NCBI GenBank assembly: GCA_029906195.1
Contig: JARWSJ010000003.1
Coordinates: 496,001 to 560,000 of the forward strand
Source of the DNA: Chitinophagaceae bacterium 26-R-25
GTDB taxonomy: Bacteria > Bacteroidota > Bacteroidia > Chitinophagales > Chitinophagaceae
DNA: 64,000 bases
Direction: 5' to 3'
Shown: piece by piece, positions 34,951 through 44,221 of the stretch
How the letters are laid out: the number at the start of each line of letters is the position of its first letter
Position numbering within the stretch: the first letter of the stretch is position 1
Notes under the pieces: generated by a model
Database searches by the model: none
Told to the model about the DNA's origin: nothing
Seen by the model: the letters and a program-made list of their open reading frames with translations, nothing else
Made by a program: the position numbers and the translations under genes

Positions 34951-36162
34951 ATGAAAATAGCATTTGTCGATAATTTACAGGTGGCAGGGGGACTGTCAAG
35001 ATTTTCTTTGTTATTGTGTAAAAATCTGGTGGCGAATAATAATGATGTCACGATTGATTATTTTGTACATAGTGGAAATCTTCCCAGTATTCCTGAAATA
35101 TACAGTGTAAGCGAGAAAGTCACTGTAAAAGTGATTAAAGCAAGTGTGCCAAGAACCAGCCTGCTCAACAAGGTTACAGATAAAATATTTAAAGGAGATA
35201 ACAACGATAATGTTCTGAAGGAAATAGAGAAAGAGGTAGATGAAAGGTATGACATAGCATATTTTCCTTCAGCACACATGATGAAGCGCCCCAATCTTAG
35301 AATCCCCATTGTTGGGACACTTCATGATTTTAACTGGAAGTATTTTTTTGGCAAGCAAATTTTCTCCCTCTCATTTGTGAAAACGATGGACGTTGAAATT
35401 TTGAAATGGATGGAAACGCCCTACAATATTTGTTCTGCGCAGGATGTTGTCGATGAAGCTCAAAAACTATATCCTAACGCTAAGCATTTTCCAACAGTCG
35501 TTCACATTGGTCCCCTGGTTGTCAACCAGGAAATTGAAGAAGCAAAATCTGAAGAGATATTAAAACAGGTAGGCATAGATTTCCCCTACATCATTTTCCC
35601 TGGAAATTTTTATGCTCATAAGAATCACCTTAATCTTTTTACAGCATTTTACTTATTGCGACAAAGACCGGGGTTTGAAAATTATAAATTGATACTGACT
35701 GGAAAGAATTCAGAAAGCATTCCGAGAGGAATTGCCGAATACAGAGGTATTCAATTAATAACATCCAACAGTCCTCAAACTTTTTACGATGTAAGAGGCA
35801 TGGGTTACCAACCCAACGAGGTGATGGACGCCCTTATAAAAAATGCCAAGCTTTTGGTATCTCCGTCTATTTACGAGGCAATTTGCACTCCCGCAATGGA
35901 TGCCTGGAATTTTGGCACACCTACAGCCATATCAGATATTCCGCCATTTAGAGAACATGAAAAAGCTTGGGGAATTCGCTCCGCATTTTTCGATCCCATG
36001 AATCCCGAAAAAATTGCAGATGTACTGGAGGCTTATCTAAAAGATTATGACAGGGCAATCGCAGATGGTAAAACATCAAAGGAAAATATGAGCAAGTATA
36101 GCTGGAAACAAGTGTCGAAAGGCTATATGGAAGTTTTTGAAAAAGCAATCGCAAACAAATGA
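34951..36162 (+). CDS. Family 4-type glycosyltransferase
   Basis: GT-B transferase of about 403 residues. Start at ATG 34951 (MKIAFVDNLQVAGGLSRF) is preferred; the frame extends to a GTG at 34918 that overlaps the previous stop. Seen: AGGLSRFSLLLC donor-side start, YFPSAHMMKRP, the fold's FPGNFYAHKNHLNLF, and the nucleotide-binding end VSPSIYEAICTPAMDAWNFGTP with the conserved Glu. Overlaps the next gene by four bases. Confidence 0.87.
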   Translation: MKIAFVDNLQVAGGLSRFSLLLCKNLVANNNDVTIDYFVHSGNLPSIPEIYSVSEKVTVKVIKASVPRTSLLNKVTDKIFKGDNNDNVLKEIEKEVDERYDIAYFPSAHMMKRPNLRIPIVGTLHDFNWKYFFGKQIFSLSFVKTMDVEILKWMETPYNICSAQDVVDEAQKLYPNAKHFPTVVHIGPLVVNQEIEEAKSEEILKQVGIDFPYIIFPGNFYAHKNHLNLFTAFYLLRQRPGFENYKLILTGKNSESIPRGIAEYRGIQLITSNSPQTFYDVRGMGYQPNEVMDALIKNAKLLVSPSIYEAICTPAMDAWNFGTPTAISDIPPFREHEKAWGIRSAFFDPMNPEKIADVLEAYLKDYDRAIADGKTSKENMSKYSWKQVSKGYMEVFEKAIANK

Positions 36163-37067
36163 AAATATTGGTACTCGGATCCCAGGGATTTATAGGTAGT
36201 CACCTGGTAGCCTCTTTTATTGATGGTGGTCATACCGTGACCGGATGTGACCTTTTAGAAGCAAGCGTAAGCAAATATCGCTATCAAAAAATGTCCATAC
36301 TATCGGCAGATTTCGATACACTATTTTCCGATGGAAAGTTTGATGTATGTGTGAACGCGTCTGGTAGCGGAAACGTTGCTAATTCAATGTCTCATCCGAT
36401 TTTTGACTTCGAGGCAAACACATATGCCGTAGCAAAAGTTTTGGATACGATCAGAAAACATCAGCCTCTTTGCAGGTATGTGCACATTTCAAGTGCTGCA
36501 GTTTATGGCAACCCCAATCAATTGCCCATTAAAGAAAATGATGTTCTTTCTCCGGTGTCTGCCTATGGCTATCATAAGCTGATGAGTGAGCAGTTATGTA
36601 AAGAGTACTCCCATTTATACAATATTCCGGTTGCCATAGTTCGACCGTTTTCCGTTTATGGAAAAGGCCTGAGGAAGCAATTGTTTTGGGATGTTTGCAC
36701 AAAATTGGAATCCGCTGATGGCATTAAACTATATGGCACAGGCAATGAATCGAGGGACTTTATTCACATCAATGACATGGTTTCTTTGATCAATGTTATT
36801 ATAGAAAAATGCAACTTCAAATGTAATATCTACAATGCAGCTACCGGCACTGAAACCACCATAAGGGAGGTTGCCGATATGTTTGAGAAATATTACAAAG
36901 GCAGCAAGAAAATAAGCTTTTCAGGTGAGGAGAAAAAAGGAGATCCTATTAACTGGCGTGCGTCTGTTGACAACGCTATTGCGTTGGGATTTGCTCCGAA
37001 GATTACAATGGAGAAAGCAGTTACCGATTATATATCATGGTATCATCAATTGACCAATGAACAATAA
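36159..37067 (+). CDS. NAD-dependent sugar epimerase/dehydratase (extended SDR)
   Basis: Rossmann-fold nucleotide-sugar enzyme, 302 residues. Seen: LVLGSQGFIGSHL at the N-terminus (Gly-rich NAD site), HISSAAVYGNP (catalytic Ser), and the YGYHKLMSE catalytic Tyr-Lys pair (about residues 139-143), then RPFSVYGKG. It is of the WcaG/GalE-like type and could be a C4 epimerase or dehydratase. The exact sugar is unknown. Overlaps both neighbours by a few bases. Confidence 0.88.
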   Translation: MKILVLGSQGFIGSHLVASFIDGGHTVTGCDLLEASVSKYRYQKMSILSADFDTLFSDGKFDVCVNASGSGNVANSMSHPIFDFEANTYAVAKVLDTIRKHQPLCRYVHISSAAVYGNPNQLPIKENDVLSPVSAYGYHKLMSEQLCKEYSHLYNIPVAIVRPFSVYGKGLRKQLFWDVCTKLESADGIKLYGTGNESRDFIHINDMVSLINVIIEKCNFKCNIYNAATGTETTIREVADMFEKYYKGSKKISFSGEEKKGDPINWRASVDNAIALGFAPKITMEKAVTDYISWYHQLTNEQ

Positions 37068-38214
37068 GCCTGAAATAGTTTTCACATTTCCAGCGTGCAT
37101 GGGAGGCGTGGCCAGTTTCAATTATAACATAATTAACAACAGCCATCTCATAAAAAAGTTTCGTTCTAAAGTTGTGCTGATAAAAGCTGAAGAAGACAAC
37201 CGTCCGTTGTTTTTGGAATCCTTCACCGTTGATGAGGTGATCACGTTTAATTACTCGCACAAAGAGAACCAATTTTTTGTCGCAAAACGTTTAAACGAAT
37301 TATTGGGAGCCAGTAAAGGAGCAATTGTTACAGATAACGCTTTAACCATTGCTGCTGCAAGATTGTTCAACAATCCCAAAACCGTGTTCCATTTAATTCA
37401 CGATTATTTTTATGTGAATGAAAATGTTCGTTTAGGTGACATGGTCGATGTTGCAGTGGCACATTCGTCCTTTTTCAGCGACGCGGTGTTTGCCTCAAGA
37501 CCTGCCTTATTTACAAACAGGAGTTTTTATATTCCTTATGGCGTAGATCAGGTAGCGGAATTGCCGGAAAAAAATCATAACACGCTAAACCTTGTTTTTT
37601 TAGGTCGTTTGGATACCGGAAAGGGAGTAATGCTTTTGCATGAAATGGAAACAATTCTTCGCAAAAAAAACATTGCTGTTAACTGGACCATCATTGGAAA
37701 AGGCGCTTTAAAAAATGATTTGATCAGGCAGTGGGATGGGAAAACAAATGTTTCGTTTCATGAGCCCGATACAAAGGATGAGATATATAAGCTTTTAAAA
37801 GAGCAGGATGCTTTTGTGTTCCCCACAATGTTCGAAGGAACGCCAGTGTCTATTTTAGAATGCCTTGCAAATGGTGTAGTAACCATTACAAACGATTTGC
37901 CGGGAGGGATTCGGGATATTGTAACTGATGGCATTGGATTCCGCTGTAATGCAGGGGATGTTGACGCGTTTGTTTGTAGAATCGAACAATTACATAAAGA
38001 CCGAACTTTGCTGAGTCAGATGCAAAACAATTGTCACCAGTTGGCAAAAGCAAACTATGATATACAAAAGAACGCGGATAATTACTTTTCGTTGTTTTTA
38101 CAATTCGAAAAATATCGCCGCAACAAAAGGAATTCGAGACCTGGCATGTCGTTATTAGACAAACAGGTTTTTCCGAACTGGATAGTGAAAATTGTTAGAA
38201 GAGTGCGTAAATGA
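37057..38214 (+). CDS. Family 4-type glycosyltransferase
   Basis: GT-B transferase, 385 residues. N-terminal CMGGVASFNYNIIN and C-terminal VFLGRLDTGKGVMLL, VNWTIIGKGALKND, and the E-x7-E pattern in PTMFEGTPVSILECLANG. It starts 11 bases before the end of the SDR gene. Role: transfer of an unidentified sugar in the repeat unit. Confidence 0.87.
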   Translation: MNNKPEIVFTFPACMGGVASFNYNIINNSHLIKKFRSKVVLIKAEEDNRPLFLESFTVDEVITFNYSHKENQFFVAKRLNELLGASKGAIVTDNALTIAAARLFNNPKTVFHLIHDYFYVNENVRLGDMVDVAVAHSSFFSDAVFASRPALFTNRSFYIPYGVDQVAELPEKNHNTLNLVFLGRLDTGKGVMLLHEMETILRKKNIAVNWTIIGKGALKNDLIRQWDGKTNVSFHEPDTKDEIYKLLKEQDAFVFPTMFEGTPVSILECLANGVVTITNDLPGGIRDIVTDGIGFRCNAGDVDAFVCRIEQLHKDRTLLSQMQNNCHQLAKANYDIQKNADNYFSLFLQFEKYRRNKRNSRPGMSLLDKQVFPNWIVKIVRRVRK

Positions 38215-38254
38215 CGCGACTCTTGCAAATGTTATTAATTTTAAATCAAGCACA

Positions 38255-39223
38255 ATGAATAAGAGAGATATAAGGCTTTATTTTGCTGACTTTTGGCCCG
38301 GCTTTGATGTCAACAATAATTTTTTTTTACAACTTTTACTTCCTCACTATAATATAATAATTGATCCGGTATCTCCGGAGTTTTTAATATACGGAGTATA
38401 CAGCAGCAATTTTCTTAAATACAAGAATGTAGTTAAAATATTTTTTACAGCCGAGAATGTGAGACCTAATCTTGGTGTTTGCGATTATGCATTAACGTTC
38501 GATCTGATATCTGACAAAAGGCATCTGCGCCTTCCTTTGTATTCTCTATATACAAGTGTTTGGGGAGTTGATTCGCTACTGAAGCCCAAAAATATGGATG
38601 AAATTGAAAGCCAGAAAACGAAGTTTTGCAACATGGTAGTTTCTAACCCAGGCGCAAAAGAAAGACTGGAATTTTTTCAAATTTTATGTGATATGAAAAA
38701 AGTGGATTCCGGCGGAGGCGTACTAAATAATATTGGATACAAGTTAGGTCGAAGCGTGGAAGATAAATGTCAATTTATCAATCAGTACAAGTTTACGATG
38801 GCTTTTGAGAATTCAAGCTACCCCGGTTATACAACTGAAAAAATTGTGGAGCCGATGAGGATGAATTCTATTCCGATTTACTGGGGCAATCCAAGGATTG
38901 GTGAAGAATTTAACCCCAAAAGCTTTATCAATGTTCATGACTTTTCAACACTGAGAGAAGCAGCAGAGTATGTGGTTGACATTGACAACTCTCCGGAAAA
39001 GTATAGAGAAATAATTAAAGAACCGTGGTTCGTTAATAACGTTGCAAACGAATATCTGGATTATGACAGGGTGTTGTCCTTCCTTAAGGATATCATTGAA
39101 AATGGCAAAACCTCATTAAGAAATAGAAGTTTATCGCAACTGGCGGCTGTTTCCGAGGTTCAGTATAAGAAAATAAAAGCGAAAATCACTCGCAAGGCTT
39201 ACTGCCACACGTCTTCCTGGTGA
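38255..39223 (+). CDS. GT10 alpha-1,3/4-fucosyltransferase
   Basis: Transfers L-fucose from GDP-fucose to an N-acetylglucosamine or similar sugar. Start at ATG 38255 (MNKRDIRLYFADFWPGFD); the frame extends to 38192 but would overlap the previous gene. Seen: the GT10 core KFTMAFENSSYPGYTTEKI (about residue 180), followed by SIPIYWGNP, which bind GDP-fucose. At 322 residues it is full length for a bacterial GT10. A gmd gene at the end of the locus supplies the GDP-4-keto sugar precursor of GDP-fucose, which agrees with this call. Confidence 0.9.
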   Translation: MNKRDIRLYFADFWPGFDVNNNFFLQLLLPHYNIIIDPVSPEFLIYGVYSSNFLKYKNVVKIFFTAENVRPNLGVCDYALTFDLISDKRHLRLPLYSLYTSVWGVDSLLKPKNMDEIESQKTKFCNMVVSNPGAKERLEFFQILCDMKKVDSGGGVLNNIGYKLGRSVEDKCQFINQYKFTMAFENSSYPGYTTEKIVEPMRMNSIPIYWGNPRIGEEFNPKSFINVHDFSTLREAAEYVVDIDNSPEKYREIIKEPWFVNNVANEYLDYDRVLSFLKDIIENGKTSLRNRSLSQLAAVSEVQYKKIKAKITRKAYCHTSSW

Positions 39224-39318
39224 GTCGTTGCAGTGTTTGGTATTCAGATATTTTTGCACTGATAGATTGAGAACACATCGATAGAAAAATAAAACGATCC
39301 GGCATAAATCAGCTTATT

Positions 39319-40104
39319 ATGAACGCCCCATTAGTTAGTGTTTTAATGACCTCATACAATCGCGAAAAGTATATAGCTGATGCGATTGAAAGTGTTTTAG
39401 CAAGTACTTACAGCAACCTTGAATTGATAATTGTAGATGATGGATCAAAAGATTCAACAGTAGAGATTGCCAAAAAGTATGCACAAAAAGATAGTCGTGT
39501 TCTTGTTCACGTAAACGAAAAGAACCTGGGGGATTACCCAAACAGAAACAGAGCTGCCTCACATGCCAAAGGAAAATATCTTAAGTATGTAGATGCAGAT
39601 GATCTTATCTATCCGTGGGGGCTAGAACTGCTGGTTAATATGATGGAAAAATTTCCAGACGCAGGCTGGGGTTTATGCTCGCTTGCGCAAGACGAACACA
39701 ACATTTTTCCGTTTCAACTTTCCCCGGCAGAAGCTTACAGCTATCATTACCAGGGGCCTGGTCTTTTTCACAAGGCGCCCTTGTCTTCGATAATTAAAAA
39801 GGACATCTTTTTTGAGGCGGGAGAATTTGGCGCAATAAGAATGGCCGGCGATTTTGAGATGTGGCATAGGTTGGCACAAAAGTATCCTGTGGTGTTGATG
39901 CCTCAAGGCATCGTTTGGTACAGAAAACACGGAGAGCAGGAAATGAACAGTTTTAAGAAATTTGCTCAAACGTACGAGGATATAAAAGCAAAATACCTCT
40001 TGAGCGAAAACTGTCCACTGGATAAAAATCTTAGCTATTCATTGCTGCAACAACAAAAAACGTCGTTGATAAAAAGGGTTGCCAGGAAGTTATTAAACAG
40101 GTAA
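39319..40104 (+). CDS. Family 2 glycosyltransferase
   Basis: GT-A transferase, 261 residues. Seen: LVSVLMTSYNREKYI at the N-terminus, LELIIVDDGSKDST, and the metal-binding KYVDADD (about residue 94). There is no membrane segment. The acceptor side has MAGDFEMWHRLAQKYP. Likely builds the repeat unit in the cytoplasm. Confidence 0.9.
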   Translation: MNAPLVSVLMTSYNREKYIADAIESVLASTYSNLELIIVDDGSKDSTVEIAKKYAQKDSRVLVHVNEKNLGDYPNRNRAASHAKGKYLKYVDADDLIYPWGLELLVNMMEKFPDAGWGLCSLAQDEHNIFPFQLSPAEAYSYHYQGPGLFHKAPLSSIIKKDIFFEAGEFGAIRMAGDFEMWHRLAQKYPVVLMPQGIVWYRKHGEQEMNSFKKFAQTYEDIKAKYLLSENCPLDKNLSYSLLQQQKTSLIKRVARKLLNR

Positions 40105-40171
40105 CGATCTATTGCAAGCTATTTGATTAAAGGCAAGGAAACCTATTATTAAACTTACGAATTGACATTAA

Positions 40172-40873
40172 ATGCTGACCAGTCTGAAGAAACTTTTTTT
40201 AAAGAGTGTTTTTGAGGGGTTGATCACCAATAATTACAACGCATCCGGCGCGACAGTTGAAGCTGGGAATAACACACGTTTATTTGGAAATTATTTTGAA
40301 GGAAAGATTATAGTTGGAGATTATAGCAAGATCCTAAGAGCTCATATTTTCGGCCATGTGTCTATAGGAAGATTCTCCAGTTTGAATGGCCCAAATCTCA
40401 CCATCCAGGCTGGCACTGGAAAAATTGAGATAGGAAGCTTTTGTTCGATCGCTCCTAATGTATCCTTTCAGGTGCAAAACCATAACATGAAAAAGTTGAC
40501 CACCTATGAAATCTTTAAGAACTTTTACGGCGAAGAAAATCACAGAGAAGTTATTTCGAAAGGAGATATCAGGGTTGGACATGATGTTTGGATAGGTACA
40601 CACACAGTTATATTGGGCAATGTTACAATTGGAAATGGAGCGATCGTGGCTGCCAATTCAACGGTAACTACGGACGTGCCACCTTTTGCGATAGTGGGCG
40701 GTTCGCCTGCAAGAGTTATCAAATACAGATTTACAGATAGTCAGATTGATATAATACAAAAGTCACAATGGTGGCTTTGGGATGAAGAGCAACTAAACAA
40801 AAGAAAGTACATATTTGAAAATGAACTGGCCGATTTGGATGACGAAAAATTGGCGGCTTTACTTAGCCAATAA
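40172..40873 (+). CDS. Hexapeptide-repeat acetyltransferase, CatB-like
   Basis: A 233-residue left-handed beta-helix transferase of the xenobiotic/CatB type. Repeats run from about residue 35 to 185, with QVQNHNMKKLTTYEIF marking the loop that carries the catalytic His, then GDIRVGHDVWIGTHTVILGNVTIGNGAIV and GGSPARVIKYRF at the end. A C-terminal helix-rich extension follows. It probably acetylates a sugar; the substrate is unknown. Confidence 0.86.
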   Translation: MLTSLKKLFLKSVFEGLITNNYNASGATVEAGNNTRLFGNYFEGKIIVGDYSKILRAHIFGHVSIGRFSSLNGPNLTIQAGTGKIEIGSFCSIAPNVSFQVQNHNMKKLTTYEIFKNFYGEENHREVISKGDIRVGHDVWIGTHTVILGNVTIGNGAIVAANSTVTTDVPPFAIVGGSPARVIKYRFTDSQIDIIQKSQWWLWDEEQLNKRKYIFENELADLDDEKLAALLSQ

Positions 40874-40945
40874 GATATAAAAAATAAAGGTCGATATGCT
40901 GACTTAACAGGCCTGGCACACTTGTCGACTTGCAAATATTACCGA

Positions 40946-41692
40946 ATGATCTACTTATTGCTTATTAAGGGTTTTTTTCGCCGAACACTAAGAAGGTGTT
41001 ATTGGTTAGTCAATCTGAACAGGAAAGGCATTTCAAAAAAGGGATTGAATATAGACTTCCCTGTGATTGTGGAAGGGAAAGGCACTATCGTTATTGGTGA
41101 CAACGCCACGTTATTAAAAGGAGCGGGTCTTTTGTGTGGGCAGGGCGGCACCATTAACATAAAAAATAATTTTCGAATTGATTCAGGCTCCGATTTGCAG
41201 GTTGCGCCAAACGGCGAAATCTCTGCAGGCAACAATTTTCAAATAAATAAAAATTCAGTCATAATAGCGGGCAGTAAATGGAGCATCGGAGATAACGTGC
41301 GTATAGCTTCTTATTGCAACATATTTTCGCGGGAAAAGGGAATGTACGGTGTTTTAACCATAGGTGATGGAACCACGATTGCTGATAATGGCCTTGTAGA
41401 CGTAAGCGACAACCTTACTATTGGCGAAAACGTTGCGATAGGGCCGCGCTGCACGATCTATACTCACGATCATGACTATGCGGCTGACAGAGAAGTGCCC
41501 TGGAGAGGCACGCGTAAAGCTACGCCGGTTACCATTGGCGACGGGGCGTGGATCGGATCAAACGTTACTATTTTGCCAGGTGTGGTGATTGGAAATGGAG
41601 CAGTAATAGCCGCAGGATCAGTTGTCGCAAAAAACGTAGAAGCGTACACTCTCGTTGGAGGAGTGCCTGCAAAACTTATCAAACAACTTTAA
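40946..41692 (+). CDS. Hexapeptide-repeat acetyltransferase
   Basis: About 248 residues. Start at ATG 40946 is preferred over an upstream TTG at 40922. The N-terminus is hydrophobic and basic (MIYLLLIKGFFRRTLRRC), then long hexapeptide repeats, the motif CTIYTHDHDYAADREVPW with the catalytic His, and a closing GGVPAKLIKQL. It follows a related gene, so two acetyltransferases are adjacent. Confidence 0.85.
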   Translation: MIYLLLIKGFFRRTLRRCYWLVNLNRKGISKKGLNIDFPVIVEGKGTIVIGDNATLLKGAGLLCGQGGTINIKNNFRIDSGSDLQVAPNGEISAGNNFQINKNSVIIAGSKWSIGDNVRIASYCNIFSREKGMYGVLTIGDGTTIADNGLVDVSDNLTIGENVAIGPRCTIYTHDHDYAADREVPWRGTRKATPVTIGDGAWIGSNVTILPGVVIGNGAVIAAGSVVAKNVEAYTLVGGVPAKLIKQL

Positions 41693-41801
41693 ACACGTTG
41701 ATGCTGATGATACTATCGTCGGCAAGGCGAAGTTGTTAGCATTGACAACCAGTTGTCAATTAAATAAACACTCTTTAATCATTTAATTTAACCATTAGCA
41801 A

Positions 41802-43016
41802 GTGAAGGCAATATTTATGGGCTTGGGCTATATTGGCCTGCCAACGGCAGCAGTTGTTGCGAGCAAAGGAATAGATGTAGTAGGAGTGGATGTAAATCCG
41901 AGCGTAGTTGATACAATTAATAAAGGAGAAATCCATATTGTAGAACCTGAGCTCGGGGATGTGGTAAAGAAAGTGGTAACGGACGGAAAATTAAAAGCTA
42001 CTTTGACGCCCGAGCAAGGAGATGTTTTCCTGATCGTTGTTCCTACTCCCTTCAGACAAAATCACAGGCCAGATATATCATTCGTGGAATCAGCAACCAG
42101 AAACGTTGTTCCATTCCTGAAAAAAGGAGATCTGTTTATCATTGAATCGACTTCACCGGTATATACAACAGAAAAAATCGCTGACCTGATCTGGAAAGAG
42201 CGTCCGGAATTAAAGGACCAGATTTTTATCGCATACTGTCCCGAAAGAGTGTTGCCAGGAAATGTAATATTTGAACTGGAAAACAACGACAGGGTGATTG
42301 GCGGCATCAATGAGGCTTCGACGCAAAAGGCAATGGACTTTTATAAAACATTTGTAAAAGGAAAATTGCACGGAACAAATGCAAGAACTGCAGAGATGTG
42401 CAAGCTTACAGAAAACTCATCAAGAGACGTGCAGATCGCATTTGCCAACGAATTGTCGATGATCTGTGAGAAAGCAAACATCAATGTTTGGGATTTGATA
42501 GAATTGGCCAACAAACACCCGAGAGTAAATATTTTACAACCGGGTTGCGGCGTGGGTGGACACTGCATTGCTGTAGATCCATGGTTCATCGTTTCTGACT
42601 ATACCGAGCAGGCCCAAATCATTAAGCGTGCAAGGGAAACCAATGATTACAAAGCGGATTGGTGTGCTAATAAAGTACTGGAAGCTTGTCTCGAATTTGA
42701 AAAGAGAACAGACAGGGAACCTGTTGTAGCTTGTATGGGGCTTGCCTTTAAGCCGGATATTGACGACCTGAGAGAATCTCCTGCTAAATATATCACTTCT
42801 AGAATCATCGCAGAATCAAGAGCAGATGTACTGGTGGTAGAACCTAATGTGACATCTCATAAAAGCTTCAACCTGGTGCCACACCAGGAAGCATATGATA
42901 AAGCAGACATTGTTGTTTGGCTGGTAAAACACAAACCATTCTTATCTGTGAAAAAAGATAAGAACAAAGTGGAGCTGGATTTTTGTGGAGTAAATAAAAC
43001 AGTTGTTGCTAATTAA
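41802..43016 (+). CDS. wecC: UDP-N-acetyl-D-mannosamine dehydrogenase
   Basis: Oxidises UDP-ManNAc to UDP-ManNAcA with two NAD+. Seen: GLGYIGLPTAAVVASKG NAD-binding start, IVVPTPF, STSPVYTTEKI, the UDP-sugar dehydrogenase core with catalytic Cys in PGCGVGGHCIAVDPWF, and a C-terminal domain with GLAFKPDIDDLRESPA. The start is a GTG at 41802. At 404 residues it is normal. The wecB gene follows and supplies its substrate. Confidence 0.92.
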   Translation: MKAIFMGLGYIGLPTAAVVASKGIDVVGVDVNPSVVDTINKGEIHIVEPELGDVVKKVVTDGKLKATLTPEQGDVFLIVVPTPFRQNHRPDISFVESATRNVVPFLKKGDLFIIESTSPVYTTEKIADLIWKERPELKDQIFIAYCPERVLPGNVIFELENNDRVIGGINEASTQKAMDFYKTFVKGKLHGTNARTAEMCKLTENSSRDVQIAFANELSMICEKANINVWDLIELANKHPRVNILQPGCGVGGHCIAVDPWFIVSDYTEQAQIIKRARETNDYKADWCANKVLEACLEFEKRTDREPVVACMGLAFKPDIDDLRESPAKYITSRIIAESRADVLVVEPNVTSHKSFNLVPHQEAYDKADIVVWLVKHKPFLSVKKDKNKVELDFCGVNKTVVAN

Positions 43017-43043
43017 CCTTACCTCGTCATCTAGAATAATCAC

Positions 43044-44213
43044 ATGAAAAGAATTTTGCTTGTATTTGGCACCAGACCGGAAGCAATAAAAATGGCTCCT
43101 TTGGTGAAGGAGTTTCAAAAATATCCTGAGCAATTTGATGTTAAGGTATGTGTAACTGCCCAACACAGGCAAATGCTCGATCAGGTGCTTGAGGTTTTTG
43201 AAATAACTCCTGATTATGATCTGGATATCATGTCCCCCGGGCAGGATCTTTACGATATAACAACAAAAGTATTACTGGGCCTTCGTTCGGTTTTGAAGGA
43301 GTTCAAGCCAGATGTGTTGTTCGTTCATGGTGATACCACTACCAGTATGGCGGCTTCTCTTGCGGCGTTTTATCAACAGATTAAAGTGGCCCACGTTGAG
43401 GCGGGTTTGCGTACTTATAATTTGCAATCCCCGTGGCCGGAAGAAATGAACAGGCAGGTGACGGACCGCATAAGCGATTATTTCTTTGCGCCAACCGAAC
43501 TTTCTAAACAGAACTTACTGAAAGAAGGCGTGGCTGATGAAAAAATATTTATTACAGGTAATACGGTAATTGACGCCTTGTTGATGTCGGCTGAATTAAT
43601 CAAAAACAGGCCGGAGATAAAATTAAAAGTGCAAGATGACGTTAGGGAAAAAGGTTACGTCATAAGCGACAGAAAATATGTCCTTGTAACTGGACACCGT
43701 AGGGAGAATTTTGGACAGGGTTTTTTAAATATTTGCAAGGCCCTTAAGGAAGTTGCGATTCAACATCCCGATAAAGATATTGTATACCCGGTGCATTTGA
43801 ATCCAAACGTTCAGAAACCGGTGTATGAGATACTAACAGGCATCAATAATATTTATCTGATAGAGCCGCTTGACTATCTGCCATTTATTTACATAATGCA
43901 GCATTCGCATCTTATACTAACTGATAGTGGAGGTGTGCAGGAAGAAGCGCCTTCATTGGGCAAGCCGGTGCTTGTAATGCGCGACACAACAGAGAGACCG
44001 GAGGCTGTAGATGCAGGCACTGTAAAATTGGTTGGAACCGACAGTACTACTATAATAACCGAACTAAACAATTTACTACTAAACCAGGAAGCCTACGACA
44101 AAATGTCGAAAGCGCATAACCCTTACGGCGATGGAAACGCCTGTTTGAGAATCGTTGAATCATTGAGGGAAAACGCCGTTGCTCAGTTGTCCGTATCTGG
44201 CCAGGAGTCTTAA
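43044..44213 (+). CDS. wecB: UDP-N-acetylglucosamine 2-epimerase
   Basis: Epimerises UDP-GlcNAc to UDP-ManNAc (non-hydrolysing). Seen: FGTRPEAIKMAPLVKEF at the N-terminus, AQHRQMLDQ, HGDTTTSMAASLAAF, HVEAGLRTY, the TGHRRENFGQGF motif, and a late LTDSGGVQEEAPSLGKP. At 389 residues it is normal. With the preceding dehydrogenase it forms the two-step route to UDP-ManNAcA. Confidence 0.95.
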   Translation: MKRILLVFGTRPEAIKMAPLVKEFQKYPEQFDVKVCVTAQHRQMLDQVLEVFEITPDYDLDIMSPGQDLYDITTKVLLGLRSVLKEFKPDVLFVHGDTTTSMAASLAAFYQQIKVAHVEAGLRTYNLQSPWPEEMNRQVTDRISDYFFAPTELSKQNLLKEGVADEKIFITGNTVIDALLMSAELIKNRPEIKLKVQDDVREKGYVISDRKYVLVTGHRRENFGQGFLNICKALKEVAIQHPDKDIVYPVHLNPNVQKPVYEILTGINNIYLIEPLDYLPFIYIMQHSHLILTDSGGVQEEAPSLGKPVLVMRDTTERPEAVDAGTVKLVGTDSTTIITELNNLLLNQEAYDKMSKAHNPYGDGNACLRIVESLRENAVAQLSVSGQES

Positions 44214-44221
44214 AATAATTA

